A stretch of 64,000 nt of DNA from NCBI GenBank assembly GCA_017308255.1, contig JAFKFN010000009.1:1-64000 (forward strand). The letters are read 5' to 3'. Below, in pieces: positions 40,373 through 49,922 of this stretch. The DNA comes from Altererythrobacter sp. GTDB lineage: Bacteria > Pseudomonadota > Alphaproteobacteria > Sphingomonadales > Sphingomonadaceae. Each line of letters opens with the position of its first letter. Within the stretch, counting starts at the first letter, position 1. The notes under the pieces were generated by a model that was given only the letters and a program-made list of their open reading frames with translations, was not told where the DNA came from and did no database searches. A program made the position numbers and the translations under genes.

Positions 40373-42298
40373 TCAGCCCTTGTTGTCTTCGTCGACTTCG
40401 GAGAACTCGGCGTCGACCACGTTCTCTTCGGCCGGGCTGGAGCTGCCGCCGTCGGAACCGGCGGCGCTTTCGCCCTGGGCCTGCTCCGACTGGTAGATCT
40501 GCTGGCCCATCTTCATGGCGAGGTCGGTCAGCGCCTGGCTCTTCGCCTTGATCGCATCCGCGTCGCCGCTTTCGATGGCGGTCTTGGCTTCAGCGATCGC
40601 CGCCTCGATCTCGCCCTTCAGGCCGGCGTCGATCTTGTCGCCGTGTTCCTGCACCTGCTTTTCGGTGGCGTGGACCAGGCTGTCGGCATTATTCTTCGCC
40701 TCCGCCAGGTCGCGGCGCTTCTTGTCCTCTTCGGCGAAGCGCTCGGCATCCTTGACCATCTGGTCGATATCGGAATCCGACAGGCCGCCAGAAGCCTGGA
40801 TGCGGATCTGCTGTTCCTTGCCGGTGCCCTTGTCCTTGGCGCTGACGTTGACGATGCCATTGGCGTCGATGTCGAAGGTCACCTCGATCTGCGGCACGCC
40901 GCGCGGCGCCGGCGGGATGCCGACCAGGTCGAACTGGCCGAGCAGCTTGTTGTCCGCCGCCATCTCGCGCTCACCCTGGAACACGCGGATCGTCACCGCC
41001 TGCTGGTTGTCCTCGGCCGTGGAATAGACTTGCGCCTTCTTAGTCGGGATCGTGGTGTTGCGGTCGATCATGCGGGTGAACACGCCGCCCAGCGTCTCGA
41101 TGCCGAGCGAAAGCGGGGTCACGTCGAGTAGCAGGACATCCTTCACGTCGCCCTGCAGCACGCCGGCCTGGATCGCGGCGCCCATGGCCACGACCTCATC
41201 CGGGTTGACGCCGGTGTGCGGTTCCTTGCCGAAGAAATCCTTCACCGCCTCGCGCACCTTGGGCATGCGGGTCATGCCGCCGACGAGCACGACATCGTCG
41301 ATGTCGCTGGCCTTGAGGCCGGCATCGGCGAGCGCCTTCTTCATCGGCTCCTTGGTGCGTTCGATCAGGCCGGCGACCAGCTTTTCAAGCTCCGCACGGG
41401 TGACCGTTTCCACCAGGTGCAGCGGCGTGGTGCTGCCGCCTTCCATGCGGGCGGTGATGAAGGGCAGGTTGATTTCAGTGGTGGCCGTGCTCGACAGCTC
41501 GATCTTGGCTTTCTCGGCCGCTTCCTTGAGCCGCTGCAAGGCGAGCTTGTCGGTGCGGAGATCCATGTTCTCCTTGGCCTTGAACCTGTCGACCAGCCAT
41601 TCGACCAGCTTGGAATCGAAGTCCTCGCCGCCCAGGAAGGTGTCGCCATTGGTGCTCTTCACCTCGAACACGCCGTCACCGATCTCCAGGATCGAGACGT
41701 CGAAGGTGCCGCCGCCAAGGTCATAGACCGCGATGGTCTTCCCGTCGTTCTTCTCGAGGCCATAGGCGAGCGCGGCCGCGGTCGGCTCGTTGATGATGCG
41801 CAGCACTTCGAGGCCCGCGATCTGGCCGGCGTCCTTGGTCGCCTGGCGCTGCGCGTCGTTGAAATAGGCGGGAACGGTGATGACGGCCTGCGTCACCGGC
41901 TCTCCGAGATAGCTCTCGGCGGTTTCCTTCATCTTCTGGAGGATGAAGGCGGAAATCTGGCTGGGCGAATAATCCTCGCCCCCGGCCCTCACCCAGGCAT
42001 CGCCGTTCTTGCCCTTGACGATGGTATAGGGGACCAGCTCGGTATCCTTCTTGGTCACCGGATCGTCGAACCGCCGGCCGATCAGGCGCTTCACGGCGAA
42101 GACGGTGTTGTCGCTGTTGGTGACGGCCTGGCGCTTGGCGGGCTGGCCGATCAGGCGCTCGCCATCCTTGGTGAAGGCGACGATCGAAGGCGTCGTGCGC
42201 GCGCCTTCCGAATTTTCGATGACCTTGGGCTTGCCCCCATCCATCACCGCCACGCAGCTGTTGGTCGTGCCGAGGTCGATACCGATAACTTTGGCCAT
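40373..42298 (-). CDS. dnaK: Chaperone DnaK (Hsp70)
   Basis: 641 residues. ATPase domain opens [18 protein letters not shown], with the phosphate loop [15 protein letters not shown] and [12 protein letters not shown]. Substrate domain and lid follow, with the acidic tail [18 protein letters not shown]. The start is ATG 42298; an in-frame ATG four codons upstream is less well conserved. Works with DnaJ (next gene) and GrpE (about 3.4 kb away). Confidence 0.97.
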   Translation of the reverse strand: MAKVIGIDLGTTNSCVAVMDGGKPKVIENSEGARTTPSIVAFTKDGERLIGQPAKRQAVTNSDNTVFAVKRLIGRRFDDPVTKKDTELVPYTIVKGKNGDAWVRAGGEDYSPSQISAFILQKMKETAESYLGEPVTQAVITVPAYFNDAQRQATKDAGQIAGLEVLRIINEPTAAALAYGLEKNDGKTIAVYDLGGGTFDVSILEIGDGVFEVKSTNGDTFLGGEDFDSKLVEWLVDRFKAKENMDLRTDKLALQRLKEAAEKAKIELSSTATTEINLPFITARMEGGSTTPLHLVETVTRAELEKLVAGLIERTKEPMKKALADAGLKASDIDDVVLVGGMTRMPKVREAVKDFFGKEPHTGVNPDEVVAMGAAIQAGVLQGDVKDVLLLDVTPLSLGIETLGGVFTRMIDRNTTIPTKKAQVYSTAEDNQQAVTIRVFQGEREMAADNKLLGQFDLVGIPPAPRGVPQIEVTFDIDANGIVNVSAKDKGTGKEQQIRIQASGGLSDSDIDQMVKDAERFAEEDKKRRDLAEAKNNADSLVHATEKQVQEHGDKIDAGLKGEIEAAIAEAKTAIESGDADAIKAKSQALTDLAMKMGQQIYQSEQAQGESAAGSDGGSSSPAEENVVDAEFSEVDEDNKG

Positions 42299-42390
42299 GG
42301 TTTTCCCCACATCCCTCTATACAGTTGGACGCCGCCCCTCGGTCCCCCCTCGCGTGGGCAAAACCCGTCGGCGGCTCGATTATGCGGCGG

Positions 42391-42418
42391 ATATAGGCGT
42401 GCATCGGCTTGGCACAAG
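42391..42418 (-). promoter_or_regulatory. Candidate sigma-70-type promoter of dnaK
   Basis: On the minus strand, CTTGTG (42418-42413), 16 bases, then CTATAT (42396-42391). This is close to the alphaproteobacterial CTTGAC-N17-CTATAT consensus. It lies 93 bases upstream of the dnaK start. I see no CIRCE (TTAGCACTC inverted repeat) in this spacer. Confidence 0.45.
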
Positions 42419-42465
42419 AGCAACGGACGGTTACAAAATTCGGCGAAAACGTGGGGAGAGGGCAG

Positions 42466-42945
42466 ATGAGGAATCGTATCTGGATCGCGGTGGCGCTCGG
42501 CCTTGCCGGTATGGGGCTGGCCAGTTGCGGGGAGAAGCCGCAACAGGCGCAAACCGCGCCCGAGGCGCCGGCCGGCATTTCGGTGACCAATGCCCGGCTG
42601 ATGCTGCCGGCCGTGAAGGGCAATCCCGGCGCGGTCTATTTCGACGTCAAGAACGACAGCGACAAGAACATGATGATCCGCGCCGCGTCCGTGGCCGGGG
42701 CGGGCAGCGCCGTGCTCCACCAGATGGGCACCTGGAACAATCAGCCCAATATGGACGAGATCTTCCAGATCGACGTGCCGGCGAAGGGCGAACTCAAGTT
42801 CGAACCCGGCGGGCTGCATGTGATGGCCAACGATCTCGCCGATACGGTGGCGGCGGGCGGCAACGCCGAAGTGACGCTGACCTTCGTCGGCGGGGACAAG
42901 ATCAGCTTCCCGGCCGAGGTCCGCGCCGCGGGTGACGAACGCTGA
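42466..42945 (+). CDS. PCu(A)C-type periplasmic copper chaperone, lipoprotein
   Basis: 159 residues. Lipobox at Cys21 (GMGLASC). The Cu(I) motif H(M)X10MX21HXM is seen as HQMGTW...NM...LHVM. These proteins carry Cu to the CuA site of cytochrome oxidase. ATG 42466 behind GGGGAGAGGGC. Divergent from dnaK. Confidence 0.87.
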   Translation: MRNRIWIAVALGLAGMGLASCGEKPQQAQTAPEAPAGISVTNARLMLPAVKGNPGAVYFDVKNDSDKNMMIRAASVAGAGSAVLHQMGTWNNQPNMDEIFQIDVPAKGELKFEPGGLHVMANDLADTVAAGGNAEVTLTFVGGDKISFPAEVRAAGDER

Positions 42946-43456
42946 TGGAGCGACGAAGCTGACGGAGGCGGCGCGTACCTGCCCCGTCGGCGGGGAACGG
43001 CCATTGACCGAAGGCGAGATCGCCCTCGCCCGCGGCGTATTCGGCACGGCGATCGACTACGCCAAAGTCACGGTGCGGCGGCGCAAGTTCTTCCCGTTCC
43101 AGCCGCGCAGGGTGACCATGGCCCCGCGCGGGCATCTGCATTTCCATCCGCTGGGCGATGGTTATTGCGACGATTTTGCCGCGCAGCCCCCCCTGCGCCA
43201 GGGGCATTTCATCCACGAGATGACTCACGTGTGGCAGACGCAGAGCCGGGGCGACTGGTATCTGCTGCTGCATCGCCATCCGCTGTGCCGCTATGACTAC
43301 AGCCTCAGGCCCGGCTGGCGGCTGGAGCGTTACGGTATCGAGCAGCAGGCCGAAATCGTGCGCCACGCCTTCCTTCTGCGGCGCGGGCTGCGGATCGCCG
43401 GGGTGGGCGATCCGCGCGCTTATGAGCTGCTGGTGGCTTTTCCCGGCGCGGAATAG
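42932..43456 (+). CDS. Small HExxH protein, 'Vgr-related' family
   Basis: 174 residues. HFIHEMTHVWQ carries an HExxH zinc motif; the later YGIEQQAEIVRHAFLL offers Glu residues as a possible third ligand. The family is annotated only as 'vgr related protein' in sphingomonads, as I recall, with no known role and no resemblance to type VI VgrG here. The start is GTG 42932, overlapping the preceding stop by 14 bases. No signal peptide is seen. Confidence 0.65.
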   Translation: MTNADGATKLTEAARTCPVGGERPLTEGEIALARGVFGTAIDYAKVTVRRRKFFPFQPRRVTMAPRGHLHFHPLGDGYCDDFAAQPPLRQGHFIHEMTHVWQTQSRGDWYLLLHRHPLCRYDYSLRPGWRLERYGIEQQAEIVRHAFLLRRGLRIAGVGDPRAYELLVAFPGAE

Positions 43457-43459
43457 CCG

Positions 43460-43723
43460 TCAGCGGCAGGGAACTTCGTATTCCCGCCCGCGGCGGTCGG
43501 TGCGATAGCATCGCCCGTTCTTCTTGATGAGCGCCCCGCCCACCGCGCCGGCAGCGGCGCCGATCGCGGCGGAGGTCCCGATATCGGCGTCCGTCACGGC
43601 GCCGATCCCGGCGCCCACGGCCGCGCCGGCCGCAGCACCTTCCACCCCGTAGTTTTCGGCGCAGGCACCCAGTGTGAGCACCGATCCGAGCAGGGCGGGA
43701 ACAAGCAGAATTCGAATAGGCAT
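43460..43723 (-). CDS. Glycine-zipper lipoprotein
   Basis: 87 residues. Lipobox TLGAC (Cys20), then a glycine zipper (GAAAGAAVGAGIGAV...AIGAAAGAVGGALI) that forms membrane-spanning pairs, and a small C-terminal part with two cysteines (RCYRTDRRGREYEVPCR). ATG 43723 is behind AAGGGAGAAG. Outer-membrane association is typical. Convergent with the Vgr-related gene. Confidence 0.8.
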   Translation of the reverse strand: MPIRILLVPALLGSVLTLGACAENYGVEGAAAGAAVGAGIGAVTDADIGTSAAIGAAAGAVGGALIKKNGRCYRTDRRGREYEVPCR

Positions 43724-43874
43724 GGGTTCTTCTCCCTTATCGCAAAGGAGACGGTGCAAGGCCCATTCCGGTTCCACGGACCATCCCGGAGCGTGGGCGG
43801 TTCAGCGGCAATGGATTGCTGCTGCGCGCGGCGCGCTTCCGTGCTAGCCGGAGGCCACGGGAAGGACTTTCTTC

Positions 43875-44378
43875 ATGGACGAAGTGCGCGACAGCTTCCG
43901 GTCGTCGTTTGGTGGATGGCTGTGGGGCACCGCGGCCGGCCTCGGCACGGTGCTGCTGGGGATCGCCGGCATTGCCCTCACCATCGCCTCTGCCGGCGAC
44001 TGGGGCGCCTGGCCCCTGGCGCTTACCGCGCTTTCCGTGCTGATCGCGCTGGGCAAGTGGGCCGAAGTCATGAGCGCGAAGTATCAGCTCACGCCGGAGC
44101 GGCTGATCGTCCGGCGCGGCATCGTGATGAAAAGCATCGACGAGGTGGAGCTTTACCGCATCAAGGACGTGCGGATGGATTTCAGCCTGCTCAACCAGAT
44201 CGCCGGGATCGGCACCATCCGCCTGACGTCCAGCGACGAGACCACGCGAGGCGCCAGTCTGGTCATGCGCCACGTCCCCCAGGCCCAGGCTAGGCGGGAG
44301 GAACTGCGCCGCCTGGTGGACGCCGCCCGCCGCACGCGCGGCGTGCGAGAGATCGACATGGTGCATGAGGACTTCTGA
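43875..44378 (+). CDS. Bacterial PH domain protein
   Basis: 167 residues. Two membrane helices (about 18-38 and 45-60), then a bacterial PH (YdbS-like) domain: YQLTPERLIVRRGIVMKSIDEVELYRIKDVRMD, with LNQIAGIGTIRLTSSDE. The C terminus is basic and helical. ATG 43875 behind GGAAGGA. It precedes the dioxygenase gene by 124 bases on the same strand. Confidence 0.8.
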   Translation: MDEVRDSFRSSFGGWLWGTAAGLGTVLLGIAGIALTIASAGDWGAWPLALTALSVLIALGKWAEVMSAKYQLTPERLIVRRGIVMKSIDEVELYRIKDVRMDFSLLNQIAGIGTIRLTSSDETTRGASLVMRHVPQAQARREELRRLVDAARRTRGVREIDMVHEDF

Positions 44379-44502
44379 AACGGGAATCGGGCAACAATAT
44401 TGCCGCGCCGTGAAGTAATCTGAAATTGAGGCCAGAGCGGCCACTTGGTATCATCCGAAATCATATCGGGCGGCCGAACCCGCGCCCGATGCGGGATGAG
44501 CG

Positions 44503-45663
44503 ATGCAGCTATCCGGCTATGGCATGTCGCGTGAGCGCGGCTTCCTTTCGCCTTATGAAGTCGACGAGGTCTTCCTGCCCACCCGGTTCGATCCGGTGGT
44601 GGACAGCGCCGAAAGGTTGAGCGACCTGCTTTCCACCGGCCGGGTTCGGCACTGGCTGAGCGACCTTCCTTCGCCCGAGATCGCTTCCTGGGCTCCCACC
44701 GCACCGGAAGAACAGGTGCGGACGATGATGGTCCATTACAGCTTTCTGGTGCAGGCTTATGTCTGGGGCGAGCCGGAGCCGCCGGCCTGCCTGCCCGCCA
44801 ATCTCGCGCGCCCGATCGTCGCCCTTGCCGACAGGTTGGGCCAGGCGCCCCTGCTGCCATATTCCGGCTATGTGCTCGATAACTGGGCGCGGATCGACAA
44901 GGCGGGCCCGATCGCGCTGGACAATATCCGCATGGTCCAGAACTTCCTCGGCGGCGTGGACGAAAACTGGTTCGTGATGATCCACGTGGCCATCGAAGCG
45001 GAAGCCGGCGTGCTGCTCGACAACGCGGTGAAGCTGGTCACCGCTGCCCGGCGCGAGGATGCCGGCGCCTGCGAAGCCTTGCTCATCGAAATGGACGGCG
45101 CGTGGGAACGCATCTACGCGGTGTTCGCGCGCATGCCGGAACGTTGCGATCCTTACATCTACTTCCACCGCGTGCGGCCCTATATCCATGGCTGCGCCAA
45201 TAACCCGGCTCTCGGGCCCGGACTGGTTTACGAAGGCGTGGAGACGTTCGCCGGCAAGCCACAGGCCTTGCGCGGCCAGACCGGATCGCAAAGCTCGATC
45301 GTGCCCGCGATGGACGCCTTGTTCGGTGTGGGCCACAGCGACGATCCGCTGAAGCGCTTCCTAGACGAATTGCACCAATACCGCCCGGTGGCGCATCGCC
45401 GGTTCATCGAGGATCTGGCCGCGCAATCCACGCTGCGCGATTTTGTCTCACGCGCCGATTCGCCGGCGCTGCGCGACGCGTTCAACGCCTGCCTCGAACA
45501 AACCGCCCGTTTTCGCACGCGGCATCTCGAATACGCAGCGAGCTATATCAACAAGCAGGCGGGCTCCATCCCGGGAAACGATCCGGACGTGGGCACCGGC
45601 GGCACGCCGTTCATGAGATACCTCAAGAAGCACCGCGACGAGAACCGCGCGCAGGCGATCTAA
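44503..45663 (+). CDS. Indoleamine 2,3-dioxygenase (IDO) family heme enzyme
   Basis: 386 residues. Hallmarks of the IDO fold: HYSFLVQAYVWGE, VLDNWARID, FLGGVDENWFVMIHVAIE, RVRPYIHG (Arg225 corresponds to human Arg231), RGQTGSQSSIVPAMD, TRHLEYAASYI (His341, proximal heme ligand) and GTGGTPFMRYLKKHRDE. It should insert O2 into L-tryptophan (or an indoleamine) to give N-formylkynurenine. No kynurenine-pathway genes or tdo neighbours are near. It lies between the PH-domain gene and grpE (convergent). Bacterial IDOs are less common than Tdo. Confidence 0.88.
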   Translation: MQLSGYGMSRERGFLSPYEVDEVFLPTRFDPVVDSAERLSDLLSTGRVRHWLSDLPSPEIASWAPTAPEEQVRTMMVHYSFLVQAYVWGEPEPPACLPANLARPIVALADRLGQAPLLPYSGYVLDNWARIDKAGPIALDNIRMVQNFLGGVDENWFVMIHVAIEAEAGVLLDNAVKLVTAARREDAGACEALLIEMDGAWERIYAVFARMPERCDPYIYFHRVRPYIHGCANNPALGPGLVYEGVETFAGKPQALRGQTGSQSSIVPAMDALFGVGHSDDPLKRFLDELHQYRPVAHRRFIEDLAAQSTLRDFVSRADSPALRDAFNACLEQTARFRTRHLEYAASYINKQAGSIPGNDPDVGTGGTPFMRYLKKHRDENRAQAI

Positions 45664-45689
45664 AGCCTCGGCGGCAGAGCGCCGCCCGA

Positions 45690-46286
45690 TCAGTCAGGCT
45701 TTTTCGCCACGCCGACCATGGCCGGACGCAGCAGCCGATCCTTGATCATGTAACCGGCCTGCATTTCCTGCACCACGGTGCCGGGCTCTGCCTTGTCGGT
45801 CGGGATTTCGAGCATGGCCTGATGCTGGTTCGGATCCAGCGGCAGGCCCACGGCGGCGATGCGGGTAATGCCGTGCATGCCGAAGACTTTCTCCAGCTCG
45901 CGCTGCGTCGCCTCGATACCCGCGGCGAAGTTGCCCAGCCTTTCGTTCTCGCGCAATTCGGGCGGGAAGTGATCGATCGCCCGCGCGAGATTGTCCGCCA
46001 CCGACAGGATGTCGCGCGCGAAGGCCGTCGCGGAATAGGCGCGCGCGTCCTGGATATCCTTCTCCATGCGCCGGCGCACGTTCTGCACTTCGGCACGGGC
46101 GTAGAGCACTTCCTGCTGCGCCTTTTCGAGATCGCCACGCAGCGAATTCAACGCTTCGTCCAGCGAAGGTTCTTCGCCCTTGCCCGGCTTCTGGTCACGC
46201 AGTTCCTCCGGCACGCCTTCGAGTTCCTTTTCGACGGCTTGGTCGGTCGCGGTCCCGGCCTCGGGATTTTCGTTCTCGATCATCAT
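45690..46286 (-). CDS. grpE: Nucleotide exchange factor GrpE
   Basis: 198 residues. Acidic N-terminal tail, coiled coil (ALNSLRGDLEKAQQEVLYARAEVQNVRRRMEKDI), then the beta domain HQAMLEIPTDKAEPGTVVQEMQAGYMIKDRLLRPAMVGVAK. It promotes ADP release from DnaK. Start ATG 46286 or 46283. Preceded 12 bases by hrcA. Confidence 0.95.
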   Translation of the reverse strand: MMIENENPEAGTATDQAVEKELEGVPEELRDQKPGKGEEPSLDEALNSLRGDLEKAQQEVLYARAEVQNVRRRMEKDIQDARAYSATAFARDILSVADNLARAIDHFPPELRENERLGNFAAGIEATQRELEKVFGMHGITRIAAVGLPLDPNQHQAMLEIPTDKAEPGTVVQEMQAGYMIKDRLLRPAMVGVAKKPD

Positions 46287-46298
46287 GTTTCCGGTTTT

Positions 46299-47342
46299 TC
46301 AGCCAATCAGTTTGCCCAGCGAGCGGGCGGTGAAATCCACCATGGGCACGACCCGCGCGTAATTCAACCGCGTCGGCCCGATCACGCCCAGCACCCCGAC
46401 GACTCGCCCTTCGCGGTCACGATAAGGCGCGGCGATGACCGAAGATCCCGACAGCGCGAAAAGCCTGTTTTCACTGCCGATGAAGATCCGCGTGGCTTCC
46501 GCATCGCGGGCTCGATCCAGCAATTCGGCGATCGACTGCTTGTCTTCCAGGTCGTCGATCAGAGAACGGACCCGTTCGATATCGTTCAGCGCGTCTTCGT
46601 CGAGCAGCTTCGATTGCCCGCGCACGATCAGCACCTGGCGATGGGCGGCGTCCTCGCTCCAGATGGCGAGGCCGCGTTCGACGAGGCTGCGGCTGGCGGA
46701 ATCGAGCGCGGTCCGGCCCGAGGCGATCTCCGCCTGGACCACCCTGGCCGCTTCGGCGAGCGTGCGCCCGGTGAGCCGGGCGGTGATGTAATTGGAGGCT
46801 TCCTGCAGCGCCGCCACGGAACTGCCCGGCGGCAGGCTGAGCACGCGGTTCTCGATCGATCCGTCCTCCCCCACCAGGATCGCCAGCGCGCGCCCCTGGT
46901 CCAATGGAACGATGTTCATCTGGGCCAGGTGCGGCTCGCGGCGCGGGACCATGACCATGCCCGCCGCCCCCGAGATGTCCGACAGCACCGCGCTGGTCGC
47001 TTCGAGCGCCGCTTCGATCGGCCCGGCGCTGGACAGCCGCCGTTCGATCGCCGCCCTTTCCTGGGCCGTGGGCTCCGCCACCTGCATCATGCCGTCCACG
47101 AACAGCCTGAGGCCGATCTCCGTCGGCATGCGCCCGGCGCTGGTATGCGGGGCGGCCAGCAGGCCGAGTGCTTCCAGCTCCCCCAGCACAGAGCGAATCG
47201 ACGCCGGCGAAAGATTGATCCCGCCTTCGGCGGACAGTGTTTTCGAGCCCACAGGGCTGCCGCTTTCCAGATAACCTTCCACCACGAGGCGAAAGATCAT
47301 CCGGGCGCGTTCAGTCAGTTCGCTTACGGAGGGAGAGGCCAT
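46299..47342 (-). CDS. hrcA: Heat-inducible transcription repressor HrcA
   Basis: 347 residues. Winged-helix N terminus (ARMIFRLVVEGYLESGSPVGSKTLS), a GAF-like ligand domain and the conserved SVIAAPYRDREGRVVGVLGVIGPTRLNYARVVPMVD near the C terminus. It represses groES/EL or hrcA-grpE in response to GroEL level via CIRCE elements; I see no CIRCE near this gene or dnaK. Divergent from rph, 62 bases. Confidence 0.95.
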   Translation of the reverse strand: MASPSVSELTERARMIFRLVVEGYLESGSPVGSKTLSAEGGINLSPASIRSVLGELEALGLLAAPHTSAGRMPTEIGLRLFVDGMMQVAEPTAQERAAIERRLSSAGPIEAALEATSAVLSDISGAAGMVMVPRREPHLAQMNIVPLDQGRALAILVGEDGSIENRVLSLPPGSSVAALQEASNYITARLTGRTLAEAARVVQAEIASGRTALDSASRSLVERGLAIWSEDAAHRQVLIVRGQSKLLDEDALNDIERVRSLIDDLEDKQSIAELLDRARDAEATRIFIGSENRLFALSGSSVIAAPYRDREGRVVGVLGVIGPTRLNYARVVPMVDFTARSLGKLIG

Positions 47343-47404
47343 GACAGGCCGATATCTAGTCGCTAGGGCGGGCGCAGGAAAGATTTCCCCAGATTGGAGT
47401 CCCC

Positions 47405-48121
47405 ATGAGACCTTCCGGCCGCGCGCCCGACGAAATGCGCGCCATCGAAATCCTTACCGGCTTCACCCGCCACGCGGAAGGTTCGGTCCTGATCAGCTTC
47501 GGCGGCACGCGCGTGCTGGTCACCGCCAGCGTGGAGGAACGGGTGCCCCCGTTCCTGCGCGGCAAGGGCCAGGGATGGGTCACGGCCGAATACTCGATGC
47601 TCCCGCGTGCGACCCACACGCGCGGCCAGCGCGAAGCCGCCAAAGGCAAGCAAAGCGGCAGGACGCAGGAAATACAGCGCCTTATCGGCCGTTCCTTGCG
47701 CGCGGTGACGGATATGCAGAAACTGGGCGAGCGGCAGATCGTGCTCGATTGCGATGTCATCCAGGCGGATGGCGGCACGCGCACGGCGGCGATTTCCGGC
47801 GCCTGGGTGGCGCTGCGCCTGGCCGTGGACGGGCTGATGAAAGCGGGGGCGATCACAAGCGATCCGATCGTCGCCAAGGTGGCGGCGGTAAGTTGCGGCA
47901 TCTGCCAGGGCACGCCGGTGCTCGATCTGGACTATGCCGAAGACAGCGCGGCCGATGCCGATGCGAATTTCGTGCTGCTCGAAGGCGGCAAGATCGCCGA
48001 AGTCCAGGCCACGGCCGAAGGCGCCACTTACGATGAAGAGGGCCTGCTGCGCCTGCTGCGCCTTGCACGCATAGGTTGCGAGCGCATCTACGCCGCGCAG
48101 GCGGAAGCGGTCGGGCGATAG
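47405..48121 (+). CDS. rph: Ribonuclease PH
   Basis: 238 residues. Phosphorolytic exoribonuclease: [64 protein letters not shown] and [18 protein letters not shown]. Trims the 3' ends of tRNA precursors. ATG 47405 behind GGAGT. First of rph-rdgB-hemW-xerC. Confidence 0.95.
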   Translation: MRPSGRAPDEMRAIEILTGFTRHAEGSVLISFGGTRVLVTASVEERVPPFLRGKGQGWVTAEYSMLPRATHTRGQREAAKGKQSGRTQEIQRLIGRSLRAVTDMQKLGERQIVLDCDVIQADGGTRTAAISGAWVALRLAVDGLMKAGAITSDPIVAKVAAVSCGICQGTPVLDLDYAEDSAADADANFVLLEGGKIAEVQATAEGATYDEEGLLRLLRLARIGCERIYAAQAEAVGR

Positions 48122-48131
48122 CGAGAGCGCC

Positions 48132-48761
48132 ATGAGCAGGAAGCTGGGCTCCGGAAAGCTGGTCATCGCCACGCACAATGCCGGCAAGCTGAAGGAAATC
48201 GGCGCCCTGCTGGCCCCTTATGGGCTGGACTGCCTTTCGGCGGGATCGCTCGGCCTGCCGGAACCGGCGGAAACGGGCCGGACTTTCGCCGCCAACGCGC
48301 TGATAAAGGCGCGGGCGGCGGCGGAAGGCTCGGGCCTGGCGGCGCTGGCTGACGACAGCGGTTTGTCGGTCGCCGCGCTCGACGCCCGGCCCGGTGTGTG
48401 GACCGCCGATTGGGCCGAACGCCAATGGTTCGAAGGCGAGCCGGGGCGTGACTGGTACATGGCCATGGGCAAAGTCGAAGGGATGTTGCAGGCCAAGGGG
48501 CCGGATACGCCGCGCGACGCCTGGTTCACGTGCGTGCTGGCCATTGCCTGGCCCGATGGGGACCATGCGGTTTACGAAGGGCGCGCCGAAGGCTCGCTCA
48601 CCTGGCCGCCGCGCGGGACGATGGGCTTCGGTTACGATCCGGTCTTCGTTCCGACGGGCCGTGACCTGACCTTCGCCGAACTCGATCCTTCGGAGAAACA
48701 TCGTATCAGCCACCGGGCCGATGCCTTCGCCAAGCTGGTCGCGGACCAGTTCGCCGGGTAG
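48132..48761 (+). CDS. rdgB: XTP/dITP diphosphatase (RdgB/HAM1)
   Basis: 209 residues. IATHNAGKLKEIGALL, AALADDSGLSVAALDARPGVWTADWA, GFGYDPVFVPTGRDLTFAELDPSEKHRISHRADAF. Removes non-canonical purine nucleotides. Starts 11 bases after rph. Confidence 0.95.
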   Translation: MSRKLGSGKLVIATHNAGKLKEIGALLAPYGLDCLSAGSLGLPEPAETGRTFAANALIKARAAAEGSGLAALADDSGLSVAALDARPGVWTADWAERQWFEGEPGRDWYMAMGKVEGMLQAKGPDTPRDAWFTCVLAIAWPDGDHAVYEGRAEGSLTWPPRGTMGFGYDPVFVPTGRDLTFAELDPSEKHRISHRADAFAKLVADQFAG

Positions 48762-48770
48762 GATCGCCGC

Positions 48771-49922
48771 GTGGCTCGCGCGCTTTATATCCACTGGCCC
48801 TTCTGCCTGAAGAAGTGCCCCTATTGCGATTTCAACTCGCACGTGCGCGCCCAGGTGGACATGGCCCAGTGGCAGGCAGCCCTGCTCGCCGACATGCGCC
48901 ACGAGGCCCGGCTTGCCGGGGGTGAGCCGCTCGAATCCGTGTTCTTCGGCGGCGGCACGCCTTCGCTGATGCCGCCCGCGCTGGTGGCGGCTCTGTTGGC
49001 GGAGGCCGAGCGCCTGTGGGGCTTCGCGCCCGATGTCGAAATCACCCTGGAGGCCAACCCGTCCTCGGTCGAGGCGGGCAATTTCGCCGCGCTTGCCCAG
49101 GTAGGCATCAACCGCGTCTCACTGGGGCTTCAGGCCCTCGACGATGCCACTCTGCACTTTCTCGGTCGGCTTCATGACGTCAAGGAAGGGCTCGCGGCAC
49201 TGGACCTGGCGCAGCGGCATTTCGCCCGCGTCAGCTTCGACCTGATCTATGCCCGCCCCGGCCAGACCGCCGAGATGTGGGAAGCGGAATTGCGCCGGGC
49301 GCTGGCCTTCGGCACCGGGCATCTGTCGCTCTATCAATTGACCATCGAACCGAACACGCGCTTCGCCACCGATGTGCGACAGGGCGCGTTCGAGCCGCTG
49401 GCTGACGATCCCGCGGCGGATATCTTCGCCCTGACCGGGGAGCTGACCGAAGCGGCCGGCCTGCCCGCCTACGAGATCAGCAACCATGCCCGTCCCGGTG
49501 AGGAAAGCCGCCATAACCTCGCCTATTGGCGCTATCGCGATTACGCCGGCATCGGCCCTGGCGCCCATGGACGGCGGGCGGGCCTGGCGACGCAGCGACA
49601 TCGCAAGCCGGAGAACTTCCTCCAGGCCGTGGCGCGCAACGGGCACGGCCTTGCCGAAGAGCGCCCGCTTGCGACGCGCGAGCAGGCCACGGAAGCGCTG
49701 CTGATGGCGCTGCGGCTGCGCGAGGGGGTGGATCTGCAGGCGCTGACGGAGCGTTTCGGCATCGCACGCGGCGAGTTGATCGAGCACGAACGGCTCGCTT
49801 TCCTCGAAAGCCTTGGCCTTGCATGGCGCCAGGGGGATCGGATCGGCGTCACTGCGCAAGGCAGGCCGGTGCTGGATGCGGCGCTGGGCGAACTGGTGCC
49901 CGCAACGCTGGCGATCGCATGA
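48771..49922 (+). CDS. hemW: Radical SAM heme chaperone HemW
   Basis: 383 residues. YIHWPFCLKKCPYCDFNSH carries the CxxxCxxC cluster site, FGGGTPSLM binds SAM, and the C-terminal HemW domain follows. It resembles coproporphyrinogen III dehydrogenase HemN but lacks its N-terminal extension; HemW proteins transfer heme to partners. Start GTG 48771 behind TAGGAT. ATGA overlap with xerC. Confidence 0.93.
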   Translation: MARALYIHWPFCLKKCPYCDFNSHVRAQVDMAQWQAALLADMRHEARLAGGEPLESVFFGGGTPSLMPPALVAALLAEAERLWGFAPDVEITLEANPSSVEAGNFAALAQVGINRVSLGLQALDDATLHFLGRLHDVKEGLAALDLAQRHFARVSFDLIYARPGQTAEMWEAELRRALAFGTGHLSLYQLTIEPNTRFATDVRQGAFEPLADDPAADIFALTGELTEAAGLPAYEISNHARPGEESRHNLAYWRYRDYAGIGPGAHGRRAGLATQRHRKPENFLQAVARNGHGLAEERPLATREQATEALLMALRLREGVDLQALTERFGIARGELIEHERLAFLESLGLAWRQGDRIGVTAQGRPVLDAALGELVPATLAIA

